Under the pieces are notes generated by a model. It worked only from the letters and a program-made list of their open reading frames with translations, searched no databases and was not told where the DNA came from. Below are positions 51,162 to 62,233 of a stretch of 64,000 nucleotides of DNA, in pieces (positions within the stretch are counted from its first letter, which is position 1; each line of letters begins with the position of its first letter). This DNA is from Kocuria coralli (lineage in GTDB: Bacteria > Actinomycetota > Actinomycetes > Actinomycetales > Micrococcaceae). The position numbers and the translations under genes are program-made. The stretch covers positions 1 through 64,000 of the forward strand of contig NZ_ML708623.1 of NCBI RefSeq assembly GCF_008831305.1, in the 5' to 3' direction.

Positions 51162-53351
51162 TCAGCCTCGTGAGGCGAGGACGAAGGGAAGGACCGGGCC
51201 CAACCCGGCCAGGCGGAGCTCACGAGCGGCGACCGTCAGGGACCACCGGCTGTCCACCAGGTCGTCGATGAGCAGCACTGGTGCGCCGGCCAGGTCCTCC
51301 ATGGCTTCGCGGAGCTGAGGGGTGACCACGAACTTCTCCCATACCGCCGCCAGCTGATACGCGCCGTTGCCGCCTCCCCCTCCGGGATGGTCAGGGGCCA
51401 GGCCGAGCTCCCCCAGGTACGGCAGATGGCCCGCGCTCGCGAGACCGGCCGCCAGTGACCGCACCAGCCGAGGACGGGCGACGGAGGGCATCGAGATGAT
51501 CCCCTCCGGGCGTCCCGTACCGCCCCAGCCGTCGTGGCTCCACTGGGCGAGGACCTCGACGCAGGCGCGCCCCAGCCCCTTGTCGACCTCCTGGTCCATC
51601 GGCAACCCCTGGGCATCCGTGTGGAAGACCTCTCGTAAACGATTACCCCAGCCGAGGTCGGTGAGGCGGGCCACGGCCCGCCCGGCGGAGGCCCGCTCCT
51701 CCGGCGGGATGTTCCCCTTCAAGGGCACGCCCAGCCTCTGCATGCCGACCGGCCACTGGGCCCGGGGATCGATCTCCACCCCCACCCGCTTGAGGGCGGT
51801 CGTGGCGGAGTCGGAGGCCTCACGGCTGATCTGGGTGGCATACCAGGCGCCCGCGCAGTTGTCGCACCGCCCGCATGGCGCCGCCTGAGGATCATCCAGC
51901 TGCTCGACCAGCATCTCCATGCGGCAGGTGGACTTGTTCTCGTAGTCCAGCATCGCGTTCTGCTCGACGATCCGCGCCTGATGGATCCGCGCATATCGTT
52001 CGGCGTCATAGCTCCAGGGTCTGCCGGTCGACTGCCAGCCGCCCTGGACCTGCTCGACGGCGCCGTCCACGGCCAGCACCCGGAGGAGCATGTTCAGGGG
52101 CGAGCGCTTGATGTCCACGCGAGCCTCCAGCGCTCCCACGCTCAGCGGCCGCTCCGAGGCCCCCAGCTCCCCCAGGACGGCCGTCGCCTTGGCCTCCGTG
52201 GGCATGGACGCCGTGGCGAAGTACTCCCAGATCTCGCGGTCCTCGGTTCCGGGCAGCAGCAGTACGTCCGCCCTTTCGGTGGCTCGTCCGGCTCGGCCCA
52301 CCTGCTGGTAGTAGGCCACCGGCGACGACGGCGCCCCGAGATGCACCACGAAGCCCAGGTCCGGCTTGTCGAACCCCATGCCCAGCGCGGAAGTCGCCAC
52401 GAGCGCTTTGACCCGGTTCTCCTTGAGCTCCAGTTCGAGCCGTTCGCGATCCGCGGGGTCCGTACGGCCGGTGTAGGCCTCCACCGTGTACCCGGCCTCC
52501 GACAGCGCATGAGCGGTGTCCTCGGCGGCGCTGATGGTCAGGGCGTAGATGATGCCGGACCCCTGGAAGTCGTTCAGATGCTCCAGCAGCCATGCCAGCC
52601 GAACCGTGTTCGACGGCAGGCGCAGGACCCCCAGGCGCAGGGAGTCGCGTGCCAGAGGGCCCCGCAGGGTCAGCACGGGCTCCCTGCCGTCGGAGGCGAG
52701 CCCCACGCCCAGCTGCTCCTCGACGTCGTGGACCACCCGCTGATTCGCGGTGGCCGTGGTGGCGAGCACCGGAACGCTCTGCGGGAGACGACCGATCAGG
52801 TCCCGGATCCGCCGGTAGTCCGGCCTGAAGTCGTGCCCCCAGTCGGAGATGCAATGGGCTTCGTCGATGACCAGCAGCCCCATGCGTTCGACCAGCTGGG
52901 GGAGCCTCTCCTCCCGGAAACGGGCGTTGTTGAGGCGTTCGGGCGAAATCAGGAGGACGTCCACGTCGTCGTGGTCCAGCCGCTCCAGGATCTCCCCCCA
53001 CTCGGTGGCGTTGGCGGAGCTGATGGAGGCCGCGCGCACCCCGGCCCGGGCGGCCGCCGCGACCTGGTCGCGCATGAGGGCCAGCAGCGGCGAGACGATC
53101 AGGGTGGGGCCTCTCCCCCGGGCCCGCAGAAGCAGCGAAGCGATGAAATAGACGGCGGACTTGCCCCAGCCGGTGCGTTGCACCACGAGCGCCCTGCGCC
53201 CCTGGGCGACCAGCGCCTCGATGGCCTCGAACTGCCCGGGGTGGAACACGGCGTCGTCGCGCCCCGTGAGCGCGCGCAGCAGCTCGATCGCCTGATCCTT
53301 CAGACCGGGATCGGTACCAGCGGTGGGTGCTGCTCTTTCCGGAATCGCCAT
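51162..53351 (-). CDS. recQ: RecQ-family helicase with phosphoribosyltransferase-like C-terminus
   Basis: ATP-dependent 3'-5' DNA helicase, 729 residues. Helicase motifs: QRTGWGKSAVYF (Walker A, about 58-69), LLVIDEAHCISDWGHDFRPDY (DEAH), ATTATAN, and motif VI QQVGRAGR. A four-Cys zinc module (C-R-M-E ... CGRCDNC) lies near 490-515. The tail (about 600-729) is not an HRDC domain; it contains APVLLIDDLVDSRWSLTVAARELR with IDD at 694-697, like the PRPP-binding motif of ComF-type phosphoribosyltransferases. The usual T-G-x-T loop is S-R-W-S here, so catalytic activity is doubtful. ATG 53351. Confidence 0.9.
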   Translation of the reverse strand: MAIPERAAPTAGTDPGLKDQAIELLRALTGRDDAVFHPGQFEAIEALVAQGRRALVVQRTGWGKSAVYFIASLLLRARGRGPTLIVSPLLALMRDQVAAAARAGVRAASISSANATEWGEILERLDHDDVDVLLISPERLNNARFREERLPQLVERMGLLVIDEAHCISDWGHDFRPDYRRIRDLIGRLPQSVPVLATTATANQRVVHDVEEQLGVGLASDGREPVLTLRGPLARDSLRLGVLRLPSNTVRLAWLLEHLNDFQGSGIIYALTISAAEDTAHALSEAGYTVEAYTGRTDPADRERLELELKENRVKALVATSALGMGFDKPDLGFVVHLGAPSSPVAYYQQVGRAGRATERADVLLLPGTEDREIWEYFATASMPTEAKATAVLGELGASERPLSVGALEARVDIKRSPLNMLLRVLAVDGAVEQVQGGWQSTGRPWSYDAERYARIHQARIVEQNAMLDYENKSTCRMEMLVEQLDDPQAAPCGRCDNCAGAWYATQISREASDSATTALKRVGVEIDPRAQWPVGMQRLGVPLKGNIPPEERASAGRAVARLTDLGWGNRLREVFHTDAQGLPMDQEVDKGLGRACVEVLAQWSHDGWGGTGRPEGIISMPSVARPRLVRSLAAGLASAGHLPYLGELGLAPDHPGGGGGNGAYQLAAVWEKFVVTPQLREAMEDLAGAPVLLIDDLVDSRWSLTVAARELRLAGLGPVLPFVLASRG

Positions 53352-53428
53352 GCGGCCAGTCTGCCAACAGGCTCGGACAGCACAACAGGCTGCAGCGCCG
53401 GCTGTGGAGAAGTCACGGGAAAGTCATG

Positions 53429-53527
53429 GGGGTTGGGACCGGCCCCCCGACCGATCCCAACCCCTTGAACTCGCCGCCTCTCCCCAGATGCGGCGGGCCA
53501 CTTGGCGGCCTAGCACCCCCCGATGCT
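53429..53527 (+). ncRNA. Candidate 6C-type small RNA
   Basis: Two successive hairpins present the same octamer loop CCCCCCGA. The first has a 10-bp stem (53429-53438 with 53455-53464) and the loop at 53443-53450 closed by GG/CC. The second has loop 53516-53523 closed by AGCA/TGCT. Between them is a third short hairpin (CGCCGC/GCGGCG). Paired hairpins with six or more C in each loop define the actinobacterial 6C RNA. No clear promoter or T tract was found, and the outer pairing of the second hairpin is weak. Confidence 0.4.
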
Positions 53528-53887
53528 CAGCACGCCGAAGCTCGTCCATGGATCCCTGGATGGGCAAGTAATCTGCCGTCCAGACGTCTCTGAGGTCGAG
53601 CCGTTGAATGAAATCGTGACAGATCTACAACCGCCGAGTACATAGCCGTTGGCAACTTGTTCTCAGCCACCACAGAACGGGTGAACGGCATCGCCGCGGA
53701 TCAGCGCATGATTGCGCCCATCAGGGGCATGCGGGACCCTCCCTCGCACCCACCCCTGTCAGGCAAAATGGGGACAGGAAACGCCCTCCATCGGCTCGCT
53801 GAGGCGGCGTAATGCAGCTTCATCTAGGGATGCATCCACTCTGGAGGGCGCGGAGGACCACTCCGGGGCCACGGCCGTCAGCGGCCC
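53528..53887. other. Gene-poor spacer before the acyltransferase gene
   Basis: No gene can be supported. The stretch is less GC-rich than its surroundings and its codon periodicity is poor in every frame. It contains a long-range inverted repeat (CGCCCTCCA near 53782 and TGGAGGGCG near 53845) enclosing an ATGC/GCAT pair, possibly the terminator of the acyltransferase gene. Confidence 0.4.
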
Positions 53888-56038
53888 TCACCAGTCGAGT
53901 GCCGCCAGCAACCGCCGTTCGAGCTCGGGTGCAGTGGTCAGCCCGAAGGTCCGGGTGACGTGGTCCATGTCCCGGTAGACCATCATGTTGCCCGTCACGG
54001 GACCGCACTGGCCATCCGGGCAGTACAGGTCTGTCAGGTCCACCAACGGCACGTCCGGATGCTCTGCCTCATGCTGGTCCACGATCGCCTGGCCGCCCAG
54101 GGCGTCCTCCAGGGAATCGGAGCACATGGCGCTGTCGGCGCCGTACAGGTCCACGCACTCGTACATGTCGCGTTCCCAGCGGGGGTTGTCCCGGACGCTC
54201 ACGATGGAGATGCCCTCCGCCGCGAACGGCTCCATGCCCTCGTCCCAGTGGGCGACGAGCTCCTCCCGGTCGCCGTCCTTGAGCGAGCGGGTGCCCTGCC
54301 CGATCACGGCGTCGGGGTCCAGGTCCAGGACGGCGGCGCGGGCGGTCTCGTTGAAGGCGTTGCACTCGTCGGTGTAGTCGTCGTTGTGGCCGGCGTAGCG
54401 GCAGGCCGGGTAGAGGTAGCTGACCAGCTGCCAGTTCTGCGCGTCGGCCACGGCCTTCAGCGGCTCGGAGAGCTGCTTGGCATGCGAGTCTCCCAGCAGG
54501 ACGACGGTGCGCTGGGGCTGGTCCCCGTCCTGCTTCAACGGGGTGGCGGCGACCTCGTCGCCGACCGCCTCCGCATCCTCGGCCCCGGGATTGGGGTCGT
54601 AGACGTAGCATTCGCCGCCGTCCTCGAAGCCGTCAGGGATCTGGTCCCCGGTGCACTCCGGGCCGGGATCGCCCCATTCCCCGTCGATCTCCGACCACAT
54701 GGGGATCGGTTCCAGGTCCGGCAGCGCCGAGGAGTCGTAGGCGTCCGTGGCCACCGCCGCCCCGGGGTAGTTCTCCGCCGAGCGGTCGTAGTCGGCCTGC
54801 ACCCGCGCTTTCGTGTCGGTCCAGGCCTGGGCGGCGGTCACCGGAAGGGCGACGACGCCGACGATCGCCACGAGTCGGACCAGTTCCTTGCGCGTGGAGG
54901 CGCGTTGCTTGGCCGAACGCGGACGGGTGACGAACTTGACCGCCTGCTCCGTCCCCAGGGACAGCAGGATCGAGAGGGCGACGATGGCCAGCCCGACGTG
55001 CAGCGGCACGGTCTCGCGCCCGGTGCGCAGCAGGTAGGTGATCAGCAGCGGCCAGTGCCACAGGTAGATGCCGTAGGAGCGGTCGCCCACCCAGGTGAGC
55101 CAGCGGGCGCGCAAGGGGGCCTGGACCCCGTGAGCGCCGCCGTCGTCCTTGACCATGAGGACCATGGCTGCACCCACGGTCGGCAGCAGCGCGGCCCAGC
55201 CCGGGAAGAGCGCATCGGGGCCCACGATGAAACCGGTGCCGAAGACCGCCGCCGCACCGGTCCAGCCCAGGACGACCGCGAGCCGGCGGGGGATGGGCCG
55301 GGTGACGATCAGCGCGACCAGCGCACCCAGTGCGAACTCCCACAGCCGCAGGCGGGTGTCGAAGTAGGCCGGGGCCGGGTTCAGGTGCGTGGTGGCGATC
55401 GACGCCGCCAGGGAGGTGACGAGAACCGTCGCGAAGACGACGACGGCCACCGGCCGGAACCGGAACCCGCAGATCCGGGCGATCAGCACCGCCACGGCGA
55501 TGAGCACCGGGAACAGCACGAAGACCTGGCCCTGGACGGCCAGCGACCACATGTGCTGAACCGGGCTCGAGGTGGCCCCTCCGCCCGCGTAGTAGTCCAC
55601 GGAGCTCTGCGCCAGGTTCCAGTTCAGGTGGTAGGTGGCCGCTGCCAGCAGCTGCTCCCACAACGCCTGCCACCTCGACCGCGGATAGATGGCGATGGCA
55701 CAGGCCAGGACGGTCAGCAGCACGATGCCCACCGGCACCAGGAGACGCACGAACGTCCTCGACCAGTAGTGCAGCAGCCCCAGCGGCCTGCCGCCCTCGG
55801 CCTTGCGCATGAAGGAGAGGGTCAGGAGGTAGGCGGAGATCACGAAGAAGACGTCGACGCCGCCGGAGACGCCGCTGCCCCAGAGGTGGAAGCCCACGAC
55901 CAGCAGCAGGGCCAGGCCGCGCAGGCCCTGGATCTCGGGCCGGCGAGCCGCCTGTCGTTCCTTCCGGCCGGCTCCGGCAACGGGCTCTCCCCGTACCGCC
56001 CCGACGGCGGACGGGTCCGGGGGAAGCCCGGCGGACAT
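53888..56038 (-). CDS. Acyltransferase 3 / SGNH-domain membrane protein
   Basis: Envelope O-acyltransferase of the OafA/YrhL type, 716 residues. Residues about 35-420 form ten or so helices with the conserved RGLALLLVVGFHLW His, FFVISAYLL and YGIYLWHWPLL; the extracytoplasmic part (about 480-716) is an SGNH domain with LLGDSHAKQ (Ser) and DMDHVTRTF (Asp/His). It should move acetyl groups onto a surface polysaccharide or peptidoglycan. ATG 56038 has no clear Shine-Dalgarno. Divergent from the POT transporter. Confidence 0.9.
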   Translation of the reverse strand: MSAGLPPDPSAVGAVRGEPVAGAGRKERQAARRPEIQGLRGLALLLVVGFHLWGSGVSGGVDVFFVISAYLLTLSFMRKAEGGRPLGLLHYWSRTFVRLLVPVGIVLLTVLACAIAIYPRSRWQALWEQLLAAATYHLNWNLAQSSVDYYAGGGATSSPVQHMWSLAVQGQVFVLFPVLIAVAVLIARICGFRFRPVAVVVFATVLVTSLAASIATTHLNPAPAYFDTRLRLWEFALGALVALIVTRPIPRRLAVVLGWTGAAAVFGTGFIVGPDALFPGWAALLPTVGAAMVLMVKDDGGAHGVQAPLRARWLTWVGDRSYGIYLWHWPLLITYLLRTGRETVPLHVGLAIVALSILLSLGTEQAVKFVTRPRSAKQRASTRKELVRLVAIVGVVALPVTAAQAWTDTKARVQADYDRSAENYPGAAVATDAYDSSALPDLEPIPMWSEIDGEWGDPGPECTGDQIPDGFEDGGECYVYDPNPGAEDAEAVGDEVAATPLKQDGDQPQRTVVLLGDSHAKQLSEPLKAVADAQNWQLVSYLYPACRYAGHNDDYTDECNAFNETARAAVLDLDPDAVIGQGTRSLKDGDREELVAHWDEGMEPFAAEGISIVSVRDNPRWERDMYECVDLYGADSAMCSDSLEDALGGQAIVDQHEAEHPDVPLVDLTDLYCPDGQCGPVTGNMMVYRDMDHVTRTFGLTTAPELERRLLAALDW

Positions 56039-56220
56039 GCTGGCGCTGGTGCTGCTAGTGATGCTGGGACCTCAACCGGTGGGAAAGCCTTTACCAGCAG
56101 GCCAGTTTACGCATGCTAACTACGCGGGGAAAGGGTCTGGGGCGGGAGTTCGGTCACTCCCCCGCGCCGCACATGATGCGCACCACCACGGCAAGAATCA
56201 TTGGCGGCGGACCCGAACGG

Positions 56221-57747
<1,527 letters not shown>

Positions 57748-57783
57748 CGCGGCACCATCACCACCCACGGGGCACCTGGGCGG

Positions 57784-59046
57784 CTACGGGCCCGGACGCC
57801 GGCCCGCATCGCCGCTCAGGTGCCCCACCGTCTCGGACAGGTAGTGCACCAGACGCTCCAGCGGGCCTCTCCCCCATAGCAGGGTCCAGGCCACGCATCC
57901 GGAGACGATGCCCAGAGTCATGGGCCAGAACGGGTCGGCTGCCCTGAACGCGGACAACGAGTCGGCCTGGGCACCGCTCCCCGGTGCGAGCATCATCCAG
58001 ATCCACCAGGCGATCAGGTGAGCGGTATAGGCGGTCAGGGGCATCGACCCGACCGCCCGGAGGGGCCAGGCGACCCAGCGCAGGGGCGTCCTACCGATCA
58101 GGACGCAGAGCGCGACCAGCGCCAGCGCGAAGCCCCCGGAGCCGATCGCCTCCCCCACCCCGGAGGAATGCGGGAAGTCCTGCAGCACCGACAAGACCCA
58201 CAGCCGGGTCCCGGGCTGGAGAGCCTCGCCGTACCGGTCGACGACGGCGTTGCCGACCGGGCCGATCAGCCCGTATCCCACGACGGCCAGCCCGGCCCCG
58301 AGGCCCAGCAGCAGCCACGCCCGGGCGATCCCGTGCGCCAGGAACCTCCCGGCACCCAGGCCCGCCGCCACGAAAGCGATCCAGACGACGAACGGATAGT
58401 TCCAGCCCAGCAGGAACGACACCATCTCGGCGAAGCCCCCGGGTGCGGGCGGGCCTCCGGCATTGATCAGCGCGACGACGAACGGACCGGTCACCGCGGC
58501 GGCCCCCGCCGCGGTGAACAGGGCGCGGGTGGACCATCCCACCATGCGGGCACCTGCCCAGAGCAGCAGCCCGTAGGCGGGGAGCACCACGTACACGGGG
58601 ACCTCGAGCCCGAGCAGGAACAGCCCCAGTGCCCAGATGAGGACGGCGCGGGTGGTGATGGACTCGCGTGCGCGCTCGAGACCGGAACCGGCCGGCGCGG
58701 CTGCATCCGCCGGAAGCGCCTCCCGGGAGGACGAGGTCGTGAGCAGTCCCAGCGAGACTCCCGCCAACGTGGCGAACGTGATCGCCGAGCGGCCCTCCAC
58801 GATGCCCAGCCAGGTGTCCGGCGCCGTCCAGGAGAGGGGCGTCACCGCCAGCAGATGGGCCGCGAACATCCCCAGGACGGCCAGCCCCCGGGCCAGATCG
58901 ATCCCCGGGGAACGGCGCGGCGGCTCCAGCCGGGCGATGTTGGCGCGAAGGCGGTCGTTCACGGTGGAGGTGAGGCTCTCGGGCTCAGGGACACGGACGG
59001 TGCCTACGATTCTGCCCCACATCGACGGAACGATTGAACGCCCCAT
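57784..59046 (-). CDS. DUF418/HGSNAT-like multi-pass membrane protein
   Basis: 420-residue membrane protein with about ten helices. After a polar 45-residue N-terminus comes RSPGIDLARGLAVLGMFAAHLL, the hallmark of the DUF1624/DUF418 acyltransferase-like group, and the C-terminal part carries RAVGSMPLTAYTAHL...W. Probable but unproven role in moving acyl groups across the membrane. ATG 59046 is used; ATG 59022 is an alternative. Convergent with the POT gene and divergent from the sugar cluster. Confidence 0.8.
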   Translation of the reverse strand: MGRSIVPSMWGRIVGTVRVPEPESLTSTVNDRLRANIARLEPPRRSPGIDLARGLAVLGMFAAHLLAVTPLSWTAPDTWLGIVEGRSAITFATLAGVSLGLLTTSSSREALPADAAAPAGSGLERARESITTRAVLIWALGLFLLGLEVPVYVVLPAYGLLLWAGARMVGWSTRALFTAAGAAAVTGPFVVALINAGGPPAPGGFAEMVSFLLGWNYPFVVWIAFVAAGLGAGRFLAHGIARAWLLLGLGAGLAVVGYGLIGPVGNAVVDRYGEALQPGTRLWVLSVLQDFPHSSGVGEAIGSGGFALALVALCVLIGRTPLRWVAWPLRAVGSMPLTAYTAHLIAWWIWMMLAPGSGAQADSLSAFRAADPFWPMTLGIVSGCVAWTLLWGRGPLERLVHYLSETVGHLSGDAGRRPGP

Positions 59047-59143
59047 TCATGTCCAGATGTACTAACATTTGGGGAGGCCGATGTGACCTGCATCGCAATC
59101 ACCGCGGAGGTCACGAACTCCGATGAAGGGGACATGGAAGCCC
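59047..59143. promoter_or_regulatory. Spacer with ATGT-N4-ACAT operator-like site
   Basis: The 97-base spacer contains ATGTACTAACAT at about 59055-59066, a 4-bp inverted repeat around CTAA that resembles GntR- or LacI-type operators. GGAGG at 59106-59110 and AAGGGG at 59126-59131 are possible ribosome-binding sites for the isomerase gene. No regulator gene is in the cluster. Confidence 0.35.
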
Positions 59144-60028
59144 ATGACCAAGATCTCCATGAACGTCACGACGACCTTCCACGGCAACGTCGTCAACGAC
59201 ATCGCCGTCGCCAAGGCTGCGGGATACGGCGGGATCGAGCTGCAGAGTCCCAAGCTCTACCGGTATCTGGACGCGGGATTCCCGGTCGACTCCCTGCCGC
59301 CGCTGCTCGAAGGGCTCGAGGTGACCGGACTGGGCGCCGTGCTCGACATCGAACGACGCGGCCGGGAACGCGAAGACTTCATCGCCGAGGTGGAGCGCAT
59401 GGCCGATATCGCCGTGGTCGTGGGAGCACCCATCGTGCAGCTGTGCACGGGCCCCGTCGACTGGAACGTCGTCAAGGACTTCCGGGCCGGCTCCCTGGCG
59501 GCCGATGACCCCCGCTACCGCGGCACCCTGGGTCTCGACGAGGACGAGGCGATCGAGGTGCTCGCCGCCAACGTGCGGGAGGCGGCCGACGTCGCGGGTG
59601 CCCGCGGGCTCGATCTCTACCTCGAGCCCCTCGCGTGGTCGAACGTGAACCGTCACCGCCACTCGCTGGAGATCATCGAGCGCGCCGGCCGGGAGAACGT
59701 GGGCATCGCCCTCGACACCTGGCACTACTGGACGGTCGGCGACACGCTCGAGGAGGTCGCGGCCACCCCGAAGGAACTGATCAAGGCGGTGCACATCTCC
59801 GACGGCCTCGATCTCGATCGCGCCAACGACGTGCCCGATCAGAGCGTCCACCGCAACGTGGTGATCGGCGGCGGGGCCATTCCGCTCCAGGAATGGGTGG
59901 ACGCCGTGAAGACGACCGGCTACGACGGCTGGTGGGTCTCGGAGATGTTCTCCGACAAGGCCAACGAACACGACTTCCTCAAGGTGGCGACCACGATGCG
60001 CAACCTGCTCGACATCCTCGTCAGCTGA
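59144..60028 (+). CDS. Sugar phosphate isomerase/epimerase (xylose isomerase-like TIM barrel)
   Basis: 294-residue AP-endonuclease-2-type TIM barrel of the IolE/IolI/hydroxypyruvate-isomerase kind. Metal-binding positions are visible as YLEPLAW (Glu), IALDTWHYW (Asp, His), VHISDG and WVSEMFSD (Glu). Cytosolic; the substrate is unknown, but pairing with Gfo/Idh/MocA dehydrogenases is typical of inositol or uncommon sugar catabolism. ATG 59144 gives MTKISMN; ATG 59123 is an alternative. The dehydrogenase starts 30 bases after its stop. Confidence 0.86.
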   Translation: MTKISMNVTTTFHGNVVNDIAVAKAAGYGGIELQSPKLYRYLDAGFPVDSLPPLLEGLEVTGLGAVLDIERRGREREDFIAEVERMADIAVVVGAPIVQLCTGPVDWNVVKDFRAGSLAADDPRYRGTLGLDEDEAIEVLAANVREAADVAGARGLDLYLEPLAWSNVNRHRHSLEIIERAGRENVGIALDTWHYWTVGDTLEEVAATPKELIKAVHISDGLDLDRANDVPDQSVHRNVVIGGGAIPLQEWVDAVKTTGYDGWWVSEMFSDKANEHDFLKVATTMRNLLDILVS

Positions 60029-60058
60029 ACCGGACCTGATCCAGAACGGAGACATGCC

Positions 60059-61069
60059 ATGCAGCGATTCGCTCTCCTGGGCGCGGGTTTCATCGGCGCC
60101 GTCCACGCCGGGAACCTGGCGGCCAACCCCGATATCGCCTTCGAGCTCGTCTACGACGCCGCCGTCGAGCGCGCCACGACGATCGCGAAGACGCACGGTG
60201 CCAGCGTCGCGCGGTCCATCGACGAGGTGTTCGACCCGGCAGCGGTCGATGCCGTGCTGATCGCCTCCTCGACGGACACGCACGCGCAGTACCTCCGCCT
60301 GGCCGCTGATGCGGGCATCGCGGCCTTCGTCGAGAAGCCCATCGATCTCGATCTCCCCGCCGCGCGCGGGACCATCGCGCACGTCGAGGACCGGGGCATC
60401 ACGGCGATGGTCGACTTCAATCGCCGCTTCGACCGGGACCATGCGGAGCTGCGACGACTCATCCAGGCGGATGAGGTGGGCAAGGTCGAACTCGTCCAGC
60501 TGACCTCACGGGGGCCGGCGTCGCCGCCGCTCGACTACGTGAAGGTCTCCGGGGGCCAGATGCGGGACCAGACGGTGCACTTCTTCGATCTCGCACGGTG
60601 GATCTGCGGCGAGGACCCCGTGGAGGTCTTCGTGGCCGGATCCGCACTCGCCGACCCGCGGATCACCGAGTTCGGGGACGTCGACACCTCGGTCGCCACG
60701 CTGCGGATGCCCAGCGGTGCGCTGGTGCAGATCGACAGCGTCCGGCGCACGGGCTACGGATACGACGAGCGCATCGAGGTCATGGGGGCCACGGGCCTCG
60801 CCGAATCCCGGCGGCAGCCATCCGGCAATGTCGTGCGGTACGGCGGAGGCCATGCCGTCGCCGACGGCCTGCACGCGGGCTGGTTCGAGCGGGTCAGGCC
60901 GACCTATGCCTCCGCGCTGGCCGGGTTCGTGGACGCCCTGGAGAACGGCGCCCCTCCCCCGGTGACTCTCGACGACGGCCTCAAGGCGCAGGCGATCGCC
61001 GAAGCCGCGACGCTCTCGCTGCGCAGCGGCCGGCCGCAGGCGGTCGACTACCGCGGTGACGCCGGCTGA
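60059..61069 (+). CDS. Gfo/Idh/MocA oxidoreductase (inositol dehydrogenase-like)
   Basis: NAD(P)-dependent sugar or inositol dehydrogenase of 336 residues: Rossmann start FALLGAGFIGAVHAGNL, the EKP motif in AFVEKPIDLD, and the substrate-side GGQMRDQTVHFFDLARW with a likely catalytic Asp/His pair. Closest in pattern to IolG-type 2-dehydrogenases. GGAG lies 7 bases before ATG 60059. Second gene of a two-gene unit with the isomerase, convergent with a second dehydrogenase. Confidence 0.88.
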   Translation: MQRFALLGAGFIGAVHAGNLAANPDIAFELVYDAAVERATTIAKTHGASVARSIDEVFDPAAVDAVLIASSTDTHAQYLRLAADAGIAAFVEKPIDLDLPAARGTIAHVEDRGITAMVDFNRRFDRDHAELRRLIQADEVGKVELVQLTSRGPASPPLDYVKVSGGQMRDQTVHFFDLARWICGEDPVEVFVAGSALADPRITEFGDVDTSVATLRMPSGALVQIDSVRRTGYGYDERIEVMGATGLAESRRQPSGNVVRYGGGHAVADGLHAGWFERVRPTYASALAGFVDALENGAPPPVTLDDGLKAQAIAEAATLSLRSGRPQAVDYRGDAG

Positions 61070-61105
61070 GGTGCCGAAGGCCTGGTTCTCCCGGCCCCGG
61101 CAACC

Positions 61106-62140
61106 TCACCCGTCCACCACGACCGTGCGCCGTTCGCGGTCGCTGCGCCGGACGGCGTCGAGCACGCGCAGTACGGCCACGCCCTCCTCGGCGGGAACGG
61201 GTCCGGGCCCGCCCTGGCTGACGGCCCTGCCGAATTCGTCGTAGTAGACCGTGTAGTCGCCCTGCTCCGATGGCACGATCGTCGCGCCGTCGTCGGTACG
61301 GAGCACACCCCAGCGAGCGCGGTCCTCGAACCCCCAGGCCTCGCGGTCCTCCGAGGGCCGGGCGCCGCGCCTGATCGCATCGATCTGAACGTCCGAGTAG
61401 TCCGAGGTATACGAGCCCTCGCTCCCGTAGACCCGTAGCTCCTTCGAGACGAGGTGATTCGTCTTCGACGCCGAGACGCGCGAGACGGCGCCCGATCCGT
61501 GCTCGAGGACCAGCGCTAAACCCGCGTCCGTGCGGCCCTCGGGCAGATCGATCCACGACAGCTGCGCGGTCACGGCCCGTACCGGGCCCATCAGGTGGAT
61601 CGCCTGGTCCACGACGTGCGAACCGAGGTCCCGCAGGAGACCGCCGGACTCGCCGGCCTCCAGCGTTTCCGGTTCGTCGAGGTCCAACCTCAGGTCCAGA
61701 CCCCGGAGGCTGCCCAGCCGGCCGCTGTCGATGACACGACGCGCCGTCACGATATCGGTGTCCTGACGTCGATTGTGGAAGACATTGAGGAGGGCTCCGT
61801 ACTCGCGAGCGCGATCGGCCAGCCGCTGCCCGTCGGCACCGGTCGGCGCGAACGGCTTGTCGGCCACGACGGCGACTCCCCGTTCGAGCGCCTCCAGGAC
61901 CAGGGCGCGGCGCGTCTGAGGCGGGGTCGAGACGACGACGGCGTCGACCCCCGCATCGAGCAGGTCCGTCAGGGACGGATAGGCCGAGACGCCGGGAAGG
62001 TCGTCCCGCACCCGCGCGATCGATGCTTCCGAGCGGGCGACAACCCCAACGAGTTCGCATTCCGGCGACGCCTGGATATACGGGGCATGGAAGAGCTGCC
62101 CGCCGTCGCCGTATCCGACCAGACCCATACGTATCGCCAT
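61106..62140 (-). CDS. Gfo/Idh/MocA oxidoreductase
   Basis: 344-residue NAD(P)-dependent dehydrogenase: MGLVGYGDGGQLFHAPYI (Rossmann start), DKPFAPTG in place of the usual EKP, and LLRDLGSHVVDQAIHLMGP with the conserved Asp/His. It resembles YvaA/scyllo-inositol dehydrogenase-type enzymes more than its neighbour does. ATG 62140 is preceded by GGGAGGAG at 6 bases, one of the strongest ribosome-binding sites in the window. It is transcribed towards the isomerase unit. Confidence 0.88.
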   Translation of the reverse strand: MAIRMGLVGYGDGGQLFHAPYIQASPECELVGVVARSEASIARVRDDLPGVSAYPSLTDLLDAGVDAVVVSTPPQTRRALVLEALERGVAVVADKPFAPTGADGQRLADRAREYGALLNVFHNRRQDTDIVTARRVIDSGRLGSLRGLDLRLDLDEPETLEAGESGGLLRDLGSHVVDQAIHLMGPVRAVTAQLSWIDLPEGRTDAGLALVLEHGSGAVSRVSASKTNHLVSKELRVYGSEGSYTSDYSDVQIDAIRRGARPSEDREAWGFEDRARWGVLRTDDGATIVPSEQGDYTVYYDEFGRAVSQGGPGPVPAEEGVAVLRVLDAVRRSDRERRTVVVDG

Positions 62141-62233
62141 GCTCTTCTCCTCCCGCCGGGTGCGAAACCCATATGTCAGAACGTCAGGACTAATGACTAT
62201 CACAGCTGAATACCGCAGCCGTGTCCATGCGGC

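Noticed and set aside
53712-53978. Small plus-strand frame of 88 codons
   Set aside because: It runs into the antisense of the acyltransferase gene, has poor codon periodicity and no ribosome-binding site.
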